Shown here: positions 1-10,617 of the stretch, piece after piece
Position numbering within the stretch: position 1 is the stretch's first letter
Layout: every line of letters starts with the position of its first letter
Assembly: GCA_048013815.1 (NCBI GenBank)
Contig: CM106586.1
Span: forward strand, 5,580,001 to 5,644,000
Source of the DNA: Setoptus koraiensis
Lineage: Eukaryota > Arthropoda
Length of the DNA stretch: 64,000 bases
Direction: 5' to 3'
Notes under the pieces: model-generated
Told to the model about the DNA's origin: nothing
The model's database searches: none
Seen by the model: only the letters and a program-made list of their open reading frames with translations
Translations under genes and position numbers: made by a program

Positions 1-2822
1 AACTTGACTAGTTCTTACATAATCATCATCATCATACCAATGGCACCAAAACGCATCCTGATGATAAAAGTTAGCGCTCATGATGATTATGTTGGCATTA
101 ACTGGCATCTGACTGGCTAGTGAGTGCTCGGCATATAGACAGACAGGTCCATTCTTGAATTAGCACTAAATTTGTTTGTGCCCACAAACAAATACACGAG
201 CATACATGCAGCGGTTATACATTATAGTTGGTATAATCAGAAAGTAAACTAGTGCTAGAGTCGGTCACCTGTCCTCTCGTGCAAGCTCTCTTTCTCCATT
301 TTATTTGCTTTTCCATATTTTTTGTTGCGGCACATTACATTCATTCATCGATGGCTCATGTTGACTGAATGTCGAATGATGAAGAGAAACGAAAATTGAT
401 TGAGTTAAACAATGTTACTACATAAACACACAAACATACTAGTGGCGGCTCGCAACACTAGTGTGTACAACAACAACTAATTACAGCGTAAAATTGCGTA
501 ACAAAGCGCATATTATCTGAACGATCACATCAGCTCATTACTACGATTACCATCATCATAATTTCAATCAATACTCATGTTGCTCCAGTTACATCAGTAT
601 GGTCATCTAAGTGGTCTGCACACACGAAGACAGCGACAACTTGGCCTCGCGTTGTCTTCTAAACGGTGCGGGCTTGTGGGCTTTTCTTGTCGTGTGTCTG
701 GCGGGCATCAAACAGTTGCTGCTACGCGTACCGGCCAAGCCAATGGGAAATAAGATGATCTATTATCGCCGCTATTGTAGCCGAGCTCGATATGTCTATC
801 ATGTAAATGAAGGGATAAGTGCAGTGAAGTTATCCTATGCGCAACTACATTAGTGGCGTTGGTAGTTGTTATTGTTGCAAAGCGCGCCAGTTATCCGCCA
901 GCTAGCCGGTCGGCATCAACGGCAACTCGATCGCCCACTCGCTTCTTCAACTTAATTAGGTAGAGAGCTGAGCAAGGGGAGAGTGAACGAACAAGAACAA
1001 AGCCAACAAACAAAAGCTCGTACCTCTACTATCCAATTATGAGTTCTCTCTCACTCTCTGTGGTCCGACCATTTGTCTGTTGCTCGACTTTCGACTTTCC
1101 TTTCATGTTGTGCATTTTGTTTGACTCAACACTATCGTGTACTGATTGATGAGCGAAACAAAACACTATTTGGACCCGATGAATATACCATGGTTGATGC
1201 ATGGACGTTATGGTTGACACTGGATGATGTTCATTATGAGTGCGCTCACCGGTGGACGAGAACTGAAAAAATGCGTGCCATTTTTTTGGGCCAGCTAATG
1301 GAGCAACGACAGCAACAACAACAACAACAACTACAACAAACATGTTTTTTGCCTGAATGCTGTTGATCGACTTGATGGATAAAGAACTGACCAGTGGCCG
1401 GCATTGGATGAATGCAGCGAATCGCTTTCATGGTGTGCCCGCGCTGCCTCAATCATGCAGATGTTCACACAATAATTACCTTTTTCTTTCTGAACCAACG
1501 TTCGCGTGTTATGACGCAACTGGACACAACTACTCAGGCTACTATTGTCTCTAGCTGACGATATTAACGAATCGACTTGTAAATCATAATTATATTTGGA
1601 CGTGTAACAACACACACACACACACACACGATAAGCAACGGCCAAAGTCGATTCTCGGCGCTCGGTTGCCTCACTGGCGCACTATGGCCGCCATTATACA
1701 CAGTCGGAGATTCAATCACTATCAATCGGCTGAATGTTTTGCAATTAATTGTGTGTGTGTGTGTGTCCGATGGCCCAGTTTGGCCATCAATAATGATAAT
1801 GAATCGCCCCGGAGTCGGCCAGCATGGACGCACCAACACGTAGTAATGTTGAAGTTTTTGCGGACTAGAGAGCCAAAGTGGACCAGGCTGAGGCAACAAA
1901 AATGAATGGTCACAATGTAATTATAAAGAGCATCTTAATCGATGCAGATTACGCCGGATTATCGATGATGTTCCAGCAAACGGGCCGCTTTATCGTGTGG
2001 CGCGTGGCACACAAACACAAGCGCACGTTGCGTCGGTTCTGTGATAAAAGGCAGAGCCTCTCTGATTTTCGAAGCTGCTGCCTCGAGCACACGAAATTAT
2101 TTCTGTGATTTCTATCAAGTCATGGTTATCGTTACGGCGACGGCCGTCGACAGGGCAGCTGAAAGCACACTGACCGGCAACCAAGCGGCAATCGCCGGCA
2201 ATCACCGGCCATCACAGGCATCATAGAGGACATTCTCGAGCGCCTCTCTCATCCGATACTCGCTACACATTGGCGCTTTCATTCCGATATGGCATATCGG
2301 ATATGCCAGCACACAATCAGTATGTGTGTGTGTGTGTATTGATACATGGGTTCCATGTGCGAACGCACTAGATGGCTGGCTGAATTATCCGCCGGAAGTG
2401 ATGCATCCGAACACAGACTGACCGAGTGAGCGGTAGTGACAAATTGCACAGTGCAAACTGACCAATTTACGCGCGAACCTTTCGTGCGTGCGTGCGTGTG
2501 TGTGTGTGCAATTAGTGGCACAGCAATGGGGGTACCAAGATTGCAGGCACAGGAGAACGGTGTCAATAACATTGTTATTCCCATTCTGCTACATGTGCCA
2601 GTCTTGCCCACTGTATTACACATGCTTTATTACAACTGTGAGACCGATTGATACGTAAAATGCGTGCACAAAAAGCGACCTCGAGCGGTTTTTCGCTGAA
2701 CTGCGGCCAAAGACATGAGCAGATTTCCACACCCTCGTGTGTAATTTTTGTTGTATCATCATTATTATCTGTTCGCTCCAAACAAACATCCTAATTACAG
2801 ATATTATCATCACATTACAATC
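1..2822. other. Intergenic DNA, microsatellite-rich
   Basis: No open frame here resembles a known protein; the open frames are short, overlap on both strands and are filled by simple-repeat translation. The stretch holds a CAA-type run (about 1304-1337), a CA run (1610-1629) and GT runs (1751-1766, 2323-2338, and about 2478-2507). A 19-bp inverted repeat with a one-base centre lies at 2290-2308 (core GGCATATC-G-GATATGCC). The right end must contain the promoter and 5' UTR of the ERH gene, but I cannot place a start site. Confidence 0.7.
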
Positions 2823-3173
2823 ATGGGTCGCTATTTACTGTTGCTGTCGGCCAAAGGAAGCGCCAGGGACACCAGAATATTCCACGAGTACAAGTCCAAA
2901 GAGGAAGCTGTTCAGACTATCATACAATTCTACGAGGACTATCTAGACAATTCAAGACCCATGGACATGGGAATTCAGGAACAAATCGAGTATGATAGTA
3001 GCGACATAGATGAATTCATCGACTTCAATTTCGGTGAAATGGTATGCCTGGAATACGATGAAGATGTGAAATTATGGACACCCTATCCTAAATCCTGGAT
3101 CAAGGAGACCATCTATTGTGTTCTCAGACAGACTTGCGATGCTCAACGGGATGCGTTCGAACAACCCGCTTAA
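2823..3173 (+). CDS. ERH: Enhancer of rudimentary homolog (ERH)
   Basis: This single-exon frame encodes 116 residues, close to the usual ~104 for ERH, a small nuclear protein that dimerises and acts in mRNA processing, mitotic gene expression and, in several animals, small-RNA pathways. The family pattern is visible: an N-terminal beta strand (YLLLLSAKG), a helix (EEAVQTIIQFYEDYLD), a DIDEFIDF stretch equal to the ISQLFDFID region, then CLEYDEDVKLWTPYPKSWIK and a final helix with VLRQ. The start is the first ATG in a frame that upstream has only non-ATG extension. An AATAAA lies at 3328-3333. It is convergent with NOM1, with only 174 bp between the stops, so the two 3' UTRs probably overlap. 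The N terminus differs from the usual SHTILL start. Identity is by motif recognition. Confidence 0.88.
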   Translation: MGRYLLLLSAKGSARDTRIFHEYKSKEEAVQTIIQFYEDYLDNSRPMDMGIQEQIEYDSSDIDEFIDFNFGEMVCLEYDEDVKLWTPYPKSWIKETIYCVLRQTCDAQRDAFEQPA

Positions 3174-3196
3174 CCACTTTATCCCATCAGCTAACC

Positions 3197-3289
3197 ATTA
3201 TACAAACTCAAATGATTCTCAGTTACGATGGAAAGCGTTCACTTAAACCCTTTTCTATTGTAACTGAGAATCATTTAGGTTTGTATAAT
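3197..3289 (+). repeat. Long near-perfect hairpin between convergent genes
   Basis: Positions 3197-3226 and 3260-3289 are reverse complements over 30 bases with two differences, separated by a 33-base loop. In plus-strand RNA one difference is a U-G wobble and the other a C-A mismatch. It lies just after the ERH stop and before the NOM1 stop, so transcripts of both genes may include it. Size and stem quality resemble a microRNA precursor, but a very small inverted-repeat transposon or a simple inverted duplication fits equally well. Confidence 0.85.
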
Positions 3290-3347
3290 TAATACAACAT
3301 TATACAACATTAATACACCAATATAAAAATAAAAGTGTTATACAAAA

Positions 3348-5174
3348 TTAAATTGGTAAGTTTAATGATTTTCCATCCTCTTTCAAAAAACAGGCAATAA
3401 ACATCCTGAGTGCAGAGGCGAAGGTTTCCTTTTTATCAACCTTTGAAAATACTTTTCTTACTATATCTTCTGGCTGTGTCATAATATTACCCAACAGGTT
3501 GTTGAGATATTCGCTGTGCGCATTGCTTATATCGGCCCATTCTACTGCTTTTAAGATGGTTATTGGGATTGCGTCCTCTTTCACCAATTCAAATGTCAGT
3601 TTTGCGAACACTGCAACCCTTGTCTTAGAAGTACCTATAGATGAGCTTAGTTCTCGAATCTTATCTTGTACAGCGAACTTGGTGGCCATCTTGTATTTTC
3701 TGTCAAATTTGCATAAATTATTTAATAGATGAAAGTAAAATGGATTGTAGACTCTCTCATGTATTGCCACGTGTAAACAGACGGTCATAGCGTCAGAGGC
3801 ACATTTAATACCACACCCAATTATCGAGTTTGTGGCCTCGATGTAATCACTTGCGTTCACTAAGGCATTGAAGACGGTTTTCCTAATAGGCGTGTTTAAT
3901 CCTAAGGCTTTAGTCAGCTTGTTGTTAGTGCTTGACTTGGACTCGGACAAAACTAGTTGTTTCCGTGTACTCGAAACCTCTTTTTCGGAAGTTGGTGGGT
4001 GATAAACCTGAGTTTCTAGCACGTGCCATTTAGATGAAGCAAGAACTTCTTCATATGTGCCAGGTTCTAAAGATTCGGGCAAGTGAGCTCTCTTGATGAG
4101 ATTCTTCATTGTTGATTCGATTGTATCCCGATCAATATTGCATCCGTAGTTGGGTAATTTGGTTATGTTGTTATTTTTGATTGCAGCGAGAGCATCTATC
4201 ATAAACTCAACTCGAGCGCCTCCGGAGACAGATCTAAGATTTGAACATTTCTCTTGTGCAGTCATGATGAATTGTCTCATGCGCGAAGGGTCGTCCTTTC
4301 TCAGTTGAAATCCCACAGTTTTGAGAATGAACAATATGAGCTCAATTGATTTTTCGCTGAAATGGATGCACAATTGTTGCACAATTTCAAATATAAACTG
4401 AACACCAACCAAGTTGATGATGTATAGATTAACGAGGCAAGCAACAACATTATCGATACTTTTGTTTTCATCGTCAATTTTGGTGGTTTTGATTAACCTA
4501 TCAAAGCTCACTACAAGTCTGTGTACGAAACCAGAACCTAGTTCATTGCCTATGCGATGGCTCAAGTAAGATACTAGTAGCATGAGTTCAGCTATCAACT
4601 TTCTTGGGGCCAGATTATTAAGATGTATGCCTGATGTGTCTATGACTCTAAAAATGGCTTCATTGATCCCGAGTCGTTGATGTGTTTTGTATAATTTTTC
4701 TATCTCCGAAGAAACGTATGAAATCGTCTGTGATGTCAGTCGATTGATTAAACCTCTAACTTTTCTCTGCAGAGCTTCATCGACCTCTATCAATTCAGAA
4801 TCGGCGTCTAATTTTCCCGTGGCCACGTTTTGTTCAACAATGTTGCCATGCTCGTCCAACACATTACCATATATATCCTCGGCTAATTGAGACTTTGTTT
4901 TCTTTCTCTTTGGTTCTGCCTTGCTGTCATGCTCGGCGACAGTATCTGAATCATCGACTTCACTGTCAAGAGTCTCTTCAGTGGGTCTCTTTTTTTCTTT
5001 CGCCTCTCGGCTGATTAGTGCTAGGGGTCTCTTTTTGCGCAACCTTAGCTCTGATTCTTTTGGTTTTAATATTTCATCGTCAATCCATTCTAGAATATCC
5101 GCCAATCCGTCATCATGGAAAGCCTTAGGAAGTTTACCCTTCTTGAGAGCGTTTTTGTACTTATCTTTGCCCAT
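3348..5174 (-). CDS. NOM1: Nucleolar MIF4G-domain protein NOM1 (Sgd1 family)
   Basis: The 608-residue intronless protein matches the NOM1/Sgd1 family of nucleolar proteins needed for 18S rRNA maturation and for targeting PP1 to nucleoli. The first ~130 residues are charged and Lys-rich with KKRPL, KKRP and KRKKTK stretches that suit nucleolar localisation. A MIF4G helical repeat domain runs from about residue 134 (LQRKVRGLINRLTSQTI, then GINEAIFRVID) to about 330. An MA3 domain begins near residue 432 (IRKTVFNALVNASDYIEA) and ends near 560. The protein is shorter than vertebrate NOM1 (about 860) mainly in the disordered N terminus. The ATG at 5174 gives the conserved-looking basic start MGKDKYKN. 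It diverges from NUDT21 across 465 bp. Confidence 0.9.
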   Translation of the reverse strand: MGKDKYKNALKKGKLPKAFHDDGLADILEWIDDEILKPKESELRLRKKRPLALISREAKEKKRPTEETLDSEVDDSDTVAEHDSKAEPKRKKTKSQLAEDIYGNVLDEHGNIVEQNVATGKLDADSELIEVDEALQRKVRGLINRLTSQTISYVSSEIEKLYKTHQRLGINEAIFRVIDTSGIHLNNLAPRKLIAELMLLVSYLSHRIGNELGSGFVHRLVVSFDRLIKTTKIDDENKSIDNVVACLVNLYIINLVGVQFIFEIVQQLCIHFSEKSIELILFILKTVGFQLRKDDPSRMRQFIMTAQEKCSNLRSVSGGARVEFMIDALAAIKNNNITKLPNYGCNIDRDTIESTMKNLIKRAHLPESLEPGTYEEVLASSKWHVLETQVYHPPTSEKEVSSTRKQLVLSESKSSTNNKLTKALGLNTPIRKTVFNALVNASDYIEATNSIIGCGIKCASDAMTVCLHVAIHERVYNPFYFHLLNNLCKFDRKYKMATKFAVQDKIRELSSSIGTSKTRVAVFAKLTFELVKEDAIPITILKAVEWADISNAHSEYLNNLLGNIMTQPEDIVRKVFSKVDKKETFASALRMFIACFLKEDGKSLNLPI

Positions 5175-6239
<1,065 letters not shown>

Positions 6240-6881
6240 GCTGGTAAACAATTCTACTCTTCATACAACAGAGAACTAGCCTTTGAACGTCAATGGCGAG
6301 AAATAAAGGCGATACAAGTCAAACAAAAAAAAACAAGATATTATGAATGCAAAAAAGACAACTTGAAATGGCATGAAAAAGAAACTTTTATTCAGGTTCT
6401 TTTATATATAGTTCGCGATTTATAATTTATATTTCTTTTTATATTTATTGTACACATATTGTATTTATGATGTTGTATGTAAGGTCATGTACAAATCTGC
6501 CGGTCATGATTTATGTTAATGTATTTTTGTACCTCGAAAGTTTTTTTATTAACTTCTACTCTTATGCCCCACATATATTCAATAAGCTTTATAGCTCGAT
6601 GTAACGAAGAACAAATAGCCTGATAATATCGTGAGAGTAGATCACATCATCACATTAGATAATGACAAATGTATATAGACTGATTGTAACCCACTGTGAT
6701 TTGTGATTGTGACACTGTGTCAATTAGCTACTTGTGATAGTTGTTGAAAAGTTGATCCTCAAGCTTATAAGTAACTTCTCCGAAATAAGTAATGTAGTAA
6801 TAGACGATTTATAGTTCGCTTTGTTGTATGACTGCTTTAAACATAAATCTTTTTCTGATGCAAAACCGACAGACACCATCG
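6240..6881. other. Intergenic, convergent 3' regions
   Basis: This AT-rich stretch holds the NUDT21 3' UTR (AATAAA at 6302-6307) and the 3' end of the allatotropin-like gene on the other strand. No coding potential, RNA gene or repeat is recognised. Confidence 0.6.
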
Positions 6882-7358
6882 CTAGCCGAAACCTCGCGCC
6901 GTAGAGATCAATCGAGGTTTGTAAAAATCGGATGGGTTCAGTAGGTTTGAATCTGTGTTAGATGAATCAACTACTAATGAATCGACACCCATTTCATTGA
7001 TCGCTGTGTACAGTAGCCTTGACGAGGGCAATTGTCCTATTTGCGACCAAATCAGATTCTGTTGATTCAAATTAGGTTTATTCCAAGTTTGTCTTTCCAT
7101 AACATTCGATGATAAATCTGCTCTGGGGATGAAACTGTCACTCTCAGCTTCATCTGCATAGGTTCCGGCTCCATTGAAATATCTTGCGAACTTTTTCGGT
7201 GTCGATTGAAAATTTGCCCGTTTATACAAATCTTCATTATTAATTAGTCCATGGTAAAGTGGATGATAGTAGATGGGAATTTCCTTTGTTTGTACGTAGT
7301 TGAGAGTCAACCATATCATAATGATTACTGCAAACAAGATACTTTTGAGGAAGACCAT
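6882..7358 (-). CDS. Putative allatotropin-like neuropeptide precursor
   Basis: The frame encodes 158 residues with a clear signal peptide (basic start MVFLKS, hydrophobic core to about residue 22, likely cleavage near 24). The last residues are RLISTARGFG, and the stop codon follows that Gly. Arthropod allatotropins end in T-A-R-G-F-amide, made from a precursor Gly, so STARGF plus terminal Gly is the expected signature of a peptide ending in ARGF-amide. The odd points are that the peptide is the extreme C terminus and that no dibasic site directly precedes it; Arg149 (in YKPR) is a monobasic candidate and a KK pair lies far upstream. The remainder is unfamiliar. A TATATATTTATA element lies about 100 bases upstream of the start on this strand (plus coordinates around 7456-7471). 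Alternative: an unrelated secreted protein with a chance match. Confidence 0.6.
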   Translation of the reverse strand: MVFLKSILFAVIIMIWLTLNYVQTKEIPIYYHPLYHGLINNEDLYKRANFQSTPKKFARYFNGAGTYADEAESDSFIPRADLSSNVMERQTWNKPNLNQQNLIWSQIGQLPSSRLLYTAINEMGVDSLVVDSSNTDSNLLNPSDFYKPRLISTARGFG

Positions 7359-8180
7359 GATGAGCTAGTAATGTCGGAAGTTGAGAAGAGTTCTAGATTG
7401 TTCATGATATAGTTCTTTTGCAAATGAATGTTGTTGTTTCGAGACGGAATGTCGTATAAATATATAAAGTATAGTGTCGATATACCGAACTAACTTTTGT
7501 TTGAACAATTCCAATCGGATCAAAGGTCAGTTCTAATATGTGTAGCATAGCTCTAGTCTTGCATATTCAAGTGGTCTTGTGCACATGAGTTGCAAACAAA
7601 GTCCAATCGACTAATGTAGTTCGAGATCACTTTAATTTGTATTGGGGCAGTCCGAAAATGTATTATTTACGTAGAGAATGTTGGTTCAAAACAATATGTT
7701 GCAACTTGATCTATTTGCATCTATGAAGGAAAAGAAGATTCTCTGAATAGACAACCTGTCCTATGCTTCCCAGGAATCTAGTACAGATGGATACGTTATA
7801 ATGGTTGTCCGCTCTTTCCGTCATTACGTAGACTAAATGCTAGAGCCCACGATTTAATTATTCTAAGGCATTATTAGAGTGTGCTACCATGTAATTCGTT
7901 CAATCGAATGAACATTCACCACGATGATGCAGACGGCATCCTTTCTAATATCGATCAGTACAAACCGCAATAGGTTACGCATCATTAGGTAATTGGTTTA
8001 TTTGATTTAAAGCATTTACCGATTCATCAGCTCGAGCTTATTCATGAGCGCACACATACGTGCATAGAAGGGAGCGCCTTGTGACGATATAAAACGTTAA
8101 GTTTATTATTTGATTAGTTTTGAGTTATAAATTGTATATTAATGCAGCAAATAGCTGGCAACTTTCAGCTATTGAGCATC
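7359..8180. other. Intergenic, no gene seen
   Basis: It contains the upstream region of the allatotropin-like gene (right of 7358, with a TATA-like run near 7456) and the 3' flank of TSG101. No open frame of note, RNA gene or repeat is recognised. Confidence 0.6.
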
Positions 8181-9323
8181 TCAATATGGCAAACCTGCTT
8201 TAGCCCTACAAGCTTGCATAAGAGCTCTCAACATAAACTGCCTTCTGGATAGCTCTCTAACGTTCTTGAGGAATACATCCAAAGTGATAACGTTTTTTCT
8301 TAGACCCTCTCCGGTGTAATAGATGGCATCCACAACAGCATTTTCCTCGGCAAAGGAAGTAACCAATTGCTTGAATAGTGGCTGAGTAGGTCCGTAAATG
8401 TTATCAACATCAATTGTGCCGTCCTCTTTGTCATATTTAACAATAAACTCTTGTAATTGATTATTAAGCTCGGCCAATTTTGTTCTAGCATCTGTAAGCT
8501 GGACTAGATCGGCAGCCATTTTAGATTGTATGTCGTCAAGGTGCAACTTGCCACGATTTAAATCGTTGGATGTCTTTTTTAACACCTCAATCTCTGCCTG
8601 TAATTGTTGTAACTTCTCCTTTAGCCTAGATTTGATTTTGTCTTCTACACCACTGAGCAATGAGGCTCTAATGTGCTCCTCTGTTATGGTACCTGTGCCA
8701 GTAACAGGCAAGCTAGGCTGATATGTGGGCGATGAAAAAGGGTAACTAGCACCACCAGCGGCTGGTGGCATAGGCATTGGCATGTGTGAGGCAGATGTCG
8801 AGGTCTGCATGGATCCTGGTTGGCCCGACTTCGGTAAAGCGGGCGGCAACGATATCATACTAGTGCCAACACCATCTTGTTGAAATCTGGGTTTTTGAAA
8901 TACAGGAGGCGTAGTGCCAAAAACAATTTGCATCACTTGTATAGTGCTCAGGATGTCACTGGAGCTTTCGTTCCATTCACTTAAATATGGCAAATATATA
9001 CGTCCACTTCCATCAACGTGCTTGGATTGTTTTATCGTCATCTCACGAGTGGGCCGTACATAACAGATGGGTGCCACGAATGGGTGCTTGTCGCTGAGCC
9101 AAATACCTATTGGTATATTGTATTTATTATCCCTGAATGTTATTGGAATGGTTCCATCTAAGCATATCAGCTCTTTGGATAGTCCATCGGGAAAGGTGTA
9201 TTTTTCCAATCTCGGTGTCAGTGTTCTAAAATATTTGGTTGCGTTTAAAATATCCTGTCTGGTATGTTCGGGGTGCACATACTTGGCAGTTGATAAGAGA
9301 CGGCCGATTGTAGAGCTAGACAT
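8181..9323 (-). CDS. TSG101: ESCRT-I subunit TSG101
   Basis: This intronless 380-residue protein has the full TSG101/Vps23 layout (human 390). The UEV domain covers about 1-145, with the family strings DGTIPITFRDNKYNIPIGIW, PFVAPICYVRPT, KHVDGSGRIYLPYLSEW and VFGTTPPVF; as in the family no E2 catalytic Cys is evident. A Pro/Ser/Met-rich linker (about 150-215) follows, then a coiled coil (about 220-295, EDKIKSRLKEKLQQLQAE) and the C-terminal steadiness box (about 310-380, ending QACRAKAGLPY). In ESCRT-I it recognises ubiquitinated cargo and PTAP-type motifs at endosomes. CHMP5, an ESCRT-III-associated protein, lies about 27 kb away, but there is no sign of co-regulation. The ATG at 9323 starts the UEV in the usual place. 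Confidence 0.96.
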   Translation of the reverse strand: MSSSTIGRLLSTAKYVHPEHTRQDILNATKYFRTLTPRLEKYTFPDGLSKELICLDGTIPITFRDNKYNIPIGIWLSDKHPFVAPICYVRPTREMTIKQSKHVDGSGRIYLPYLSEWNESSSDILSTIQVMQIVFGTTPPVFQKPRFQQDGVGTSMISLPPALPKSGQPGSMQTSTSASHMPMPMPPAAGGASYPFSSPTYQPSLPVTGTGTITEEHIRASLLSGVEDKIKSRLKEKLQQLQAEIEVLKKTSNDLNRGKLHLDDIQSKMAADLVQLTDARTKLAELNNQLQEFIVKYDKEDGTIDVDNIYGPTQPLFKQLVTSFAEENAVVDAIYYTGEGLRKNVITLDVFLKNVRELSRRQFMLRALMQACRAKAGLPY

Positions 9324-10617
9324 TTTTATTGACTATTTTTCAAAGACATAATAATAATAATAAGGATGAGTACAGTAATAATGATGTCGATGGAAATATA
9401 TTATTAGGGAGTTATGGTATTGGTAGGTTACATGTACTAGAAGGAATAGGACATTTGTTAGCCAAATTTCTGTGCGAGCGTTTGTACAAACAAAGCCGAA
9501 AATCTCTCCTGTGTGTGAGTAATGTATTAGAATAAACGCTCACTACAATTAGAGAGCACGATAAACGAGATATACGCTCTGAGGTCCCGTGCTTCTTACA
9601 CGCCCACACGCTACCCGCATACCTGGTCGGAATTTCTAGTTGAGCGGTCAGACTTGCTTCCGGACCGAATTCGCTTAAACTCGGTATCTAAAGAGACGTT
9701 GGTCTTACAGATTCAAAGTCGTTCTACGAAGAGCCGGAATTTGTAAACTCCGCTTTTTGGTTCTACCAGAATCCTTTTCAGCGTTTTGTGGCGGCTTTTA
9801 GAATAAGTTTAGACTGCAGTGGGAGTGTTGTGGGTGAAAATCTTATCAATAAACAGTTGTTTAATGCTCATCGTTACCTTGGTTCGGTCTATTGTTATTT
9901 TGGCACGCAGCCAAACCAGGCAATAAAGGCTTCGAAAGCGAAAGTCACATTACTGTGCCCTCTCGCGGAGTCGCCGATTTTCCGCACTAGCCGCAACACC
10001 CGCACTGCCCGGGATGTGCGGGCAGCCAGCCTAGTTTGAAAACAGCTTCCAATAACGTTGCGTGCAGAAATTATTCACTAATTTGCACAACGTATTCTTT
10101 TACGAAGGATAGTTGTGATACAAAAATTCTGATAATTTAAAACTCACTCTTTATATTCAATTCATATTAAATCTCACGCTTCACATCTCGAGAAACAAAA
10201 CCAATGGTTAACATTATTGTCCAAATTCCTAATAGATTATTACATTAACTGATAACTACATAGACATATATTTACAATTAATCGAGAGCTCAACTTAACA
10301 TGTACTATTCCAAATATTGAATACCATACATGTCCATAGTATCATGTGATTCACCCGCACCGTTGCAACCTCCAGGACCTGCTGAATCTTGTTTTCAGAC
10401 TGTATTGGTTCTACTGACGGTCTTGAGTAGTAATCTAAATAAATTCAAAGTATTGTGGATTAACTAGAACGAAGAATTGGAAAACTCAGCCTTAGACCTG
10501 AATATTGTTCCAGAACGTCACCGCCAAGGTATCCATATCAAACCAGCGGCAACTTTAACAATCAAATCCGAGCTTAGGGGACTCACACATTCGCAAGGAA
10601 TAGATTGTGTGATAAAA
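9324..10617. promoter_or_regulatory. Divergent upstream region TSG101 / SMG6-like
   Basis: About 1.3 kb separates the TSG101 and SMG6-like start codons. The SMG6 frame is open in the same phase back to a TAG at 10465-10467 but has no ATG before 10618, so 5' coding sequence could begin at a splice acceptor near there or at 10618. Other open frames (for example 9788-10039 plus) have no recognisable product. Confidence 0.4.

Noticed and set aside
611-2651. Many 60-114-codon frames on both strands
   Set aside because: They overlap each other, contain poly-Val, Cys or His-Thr runs from microsatellites, and match nothing.
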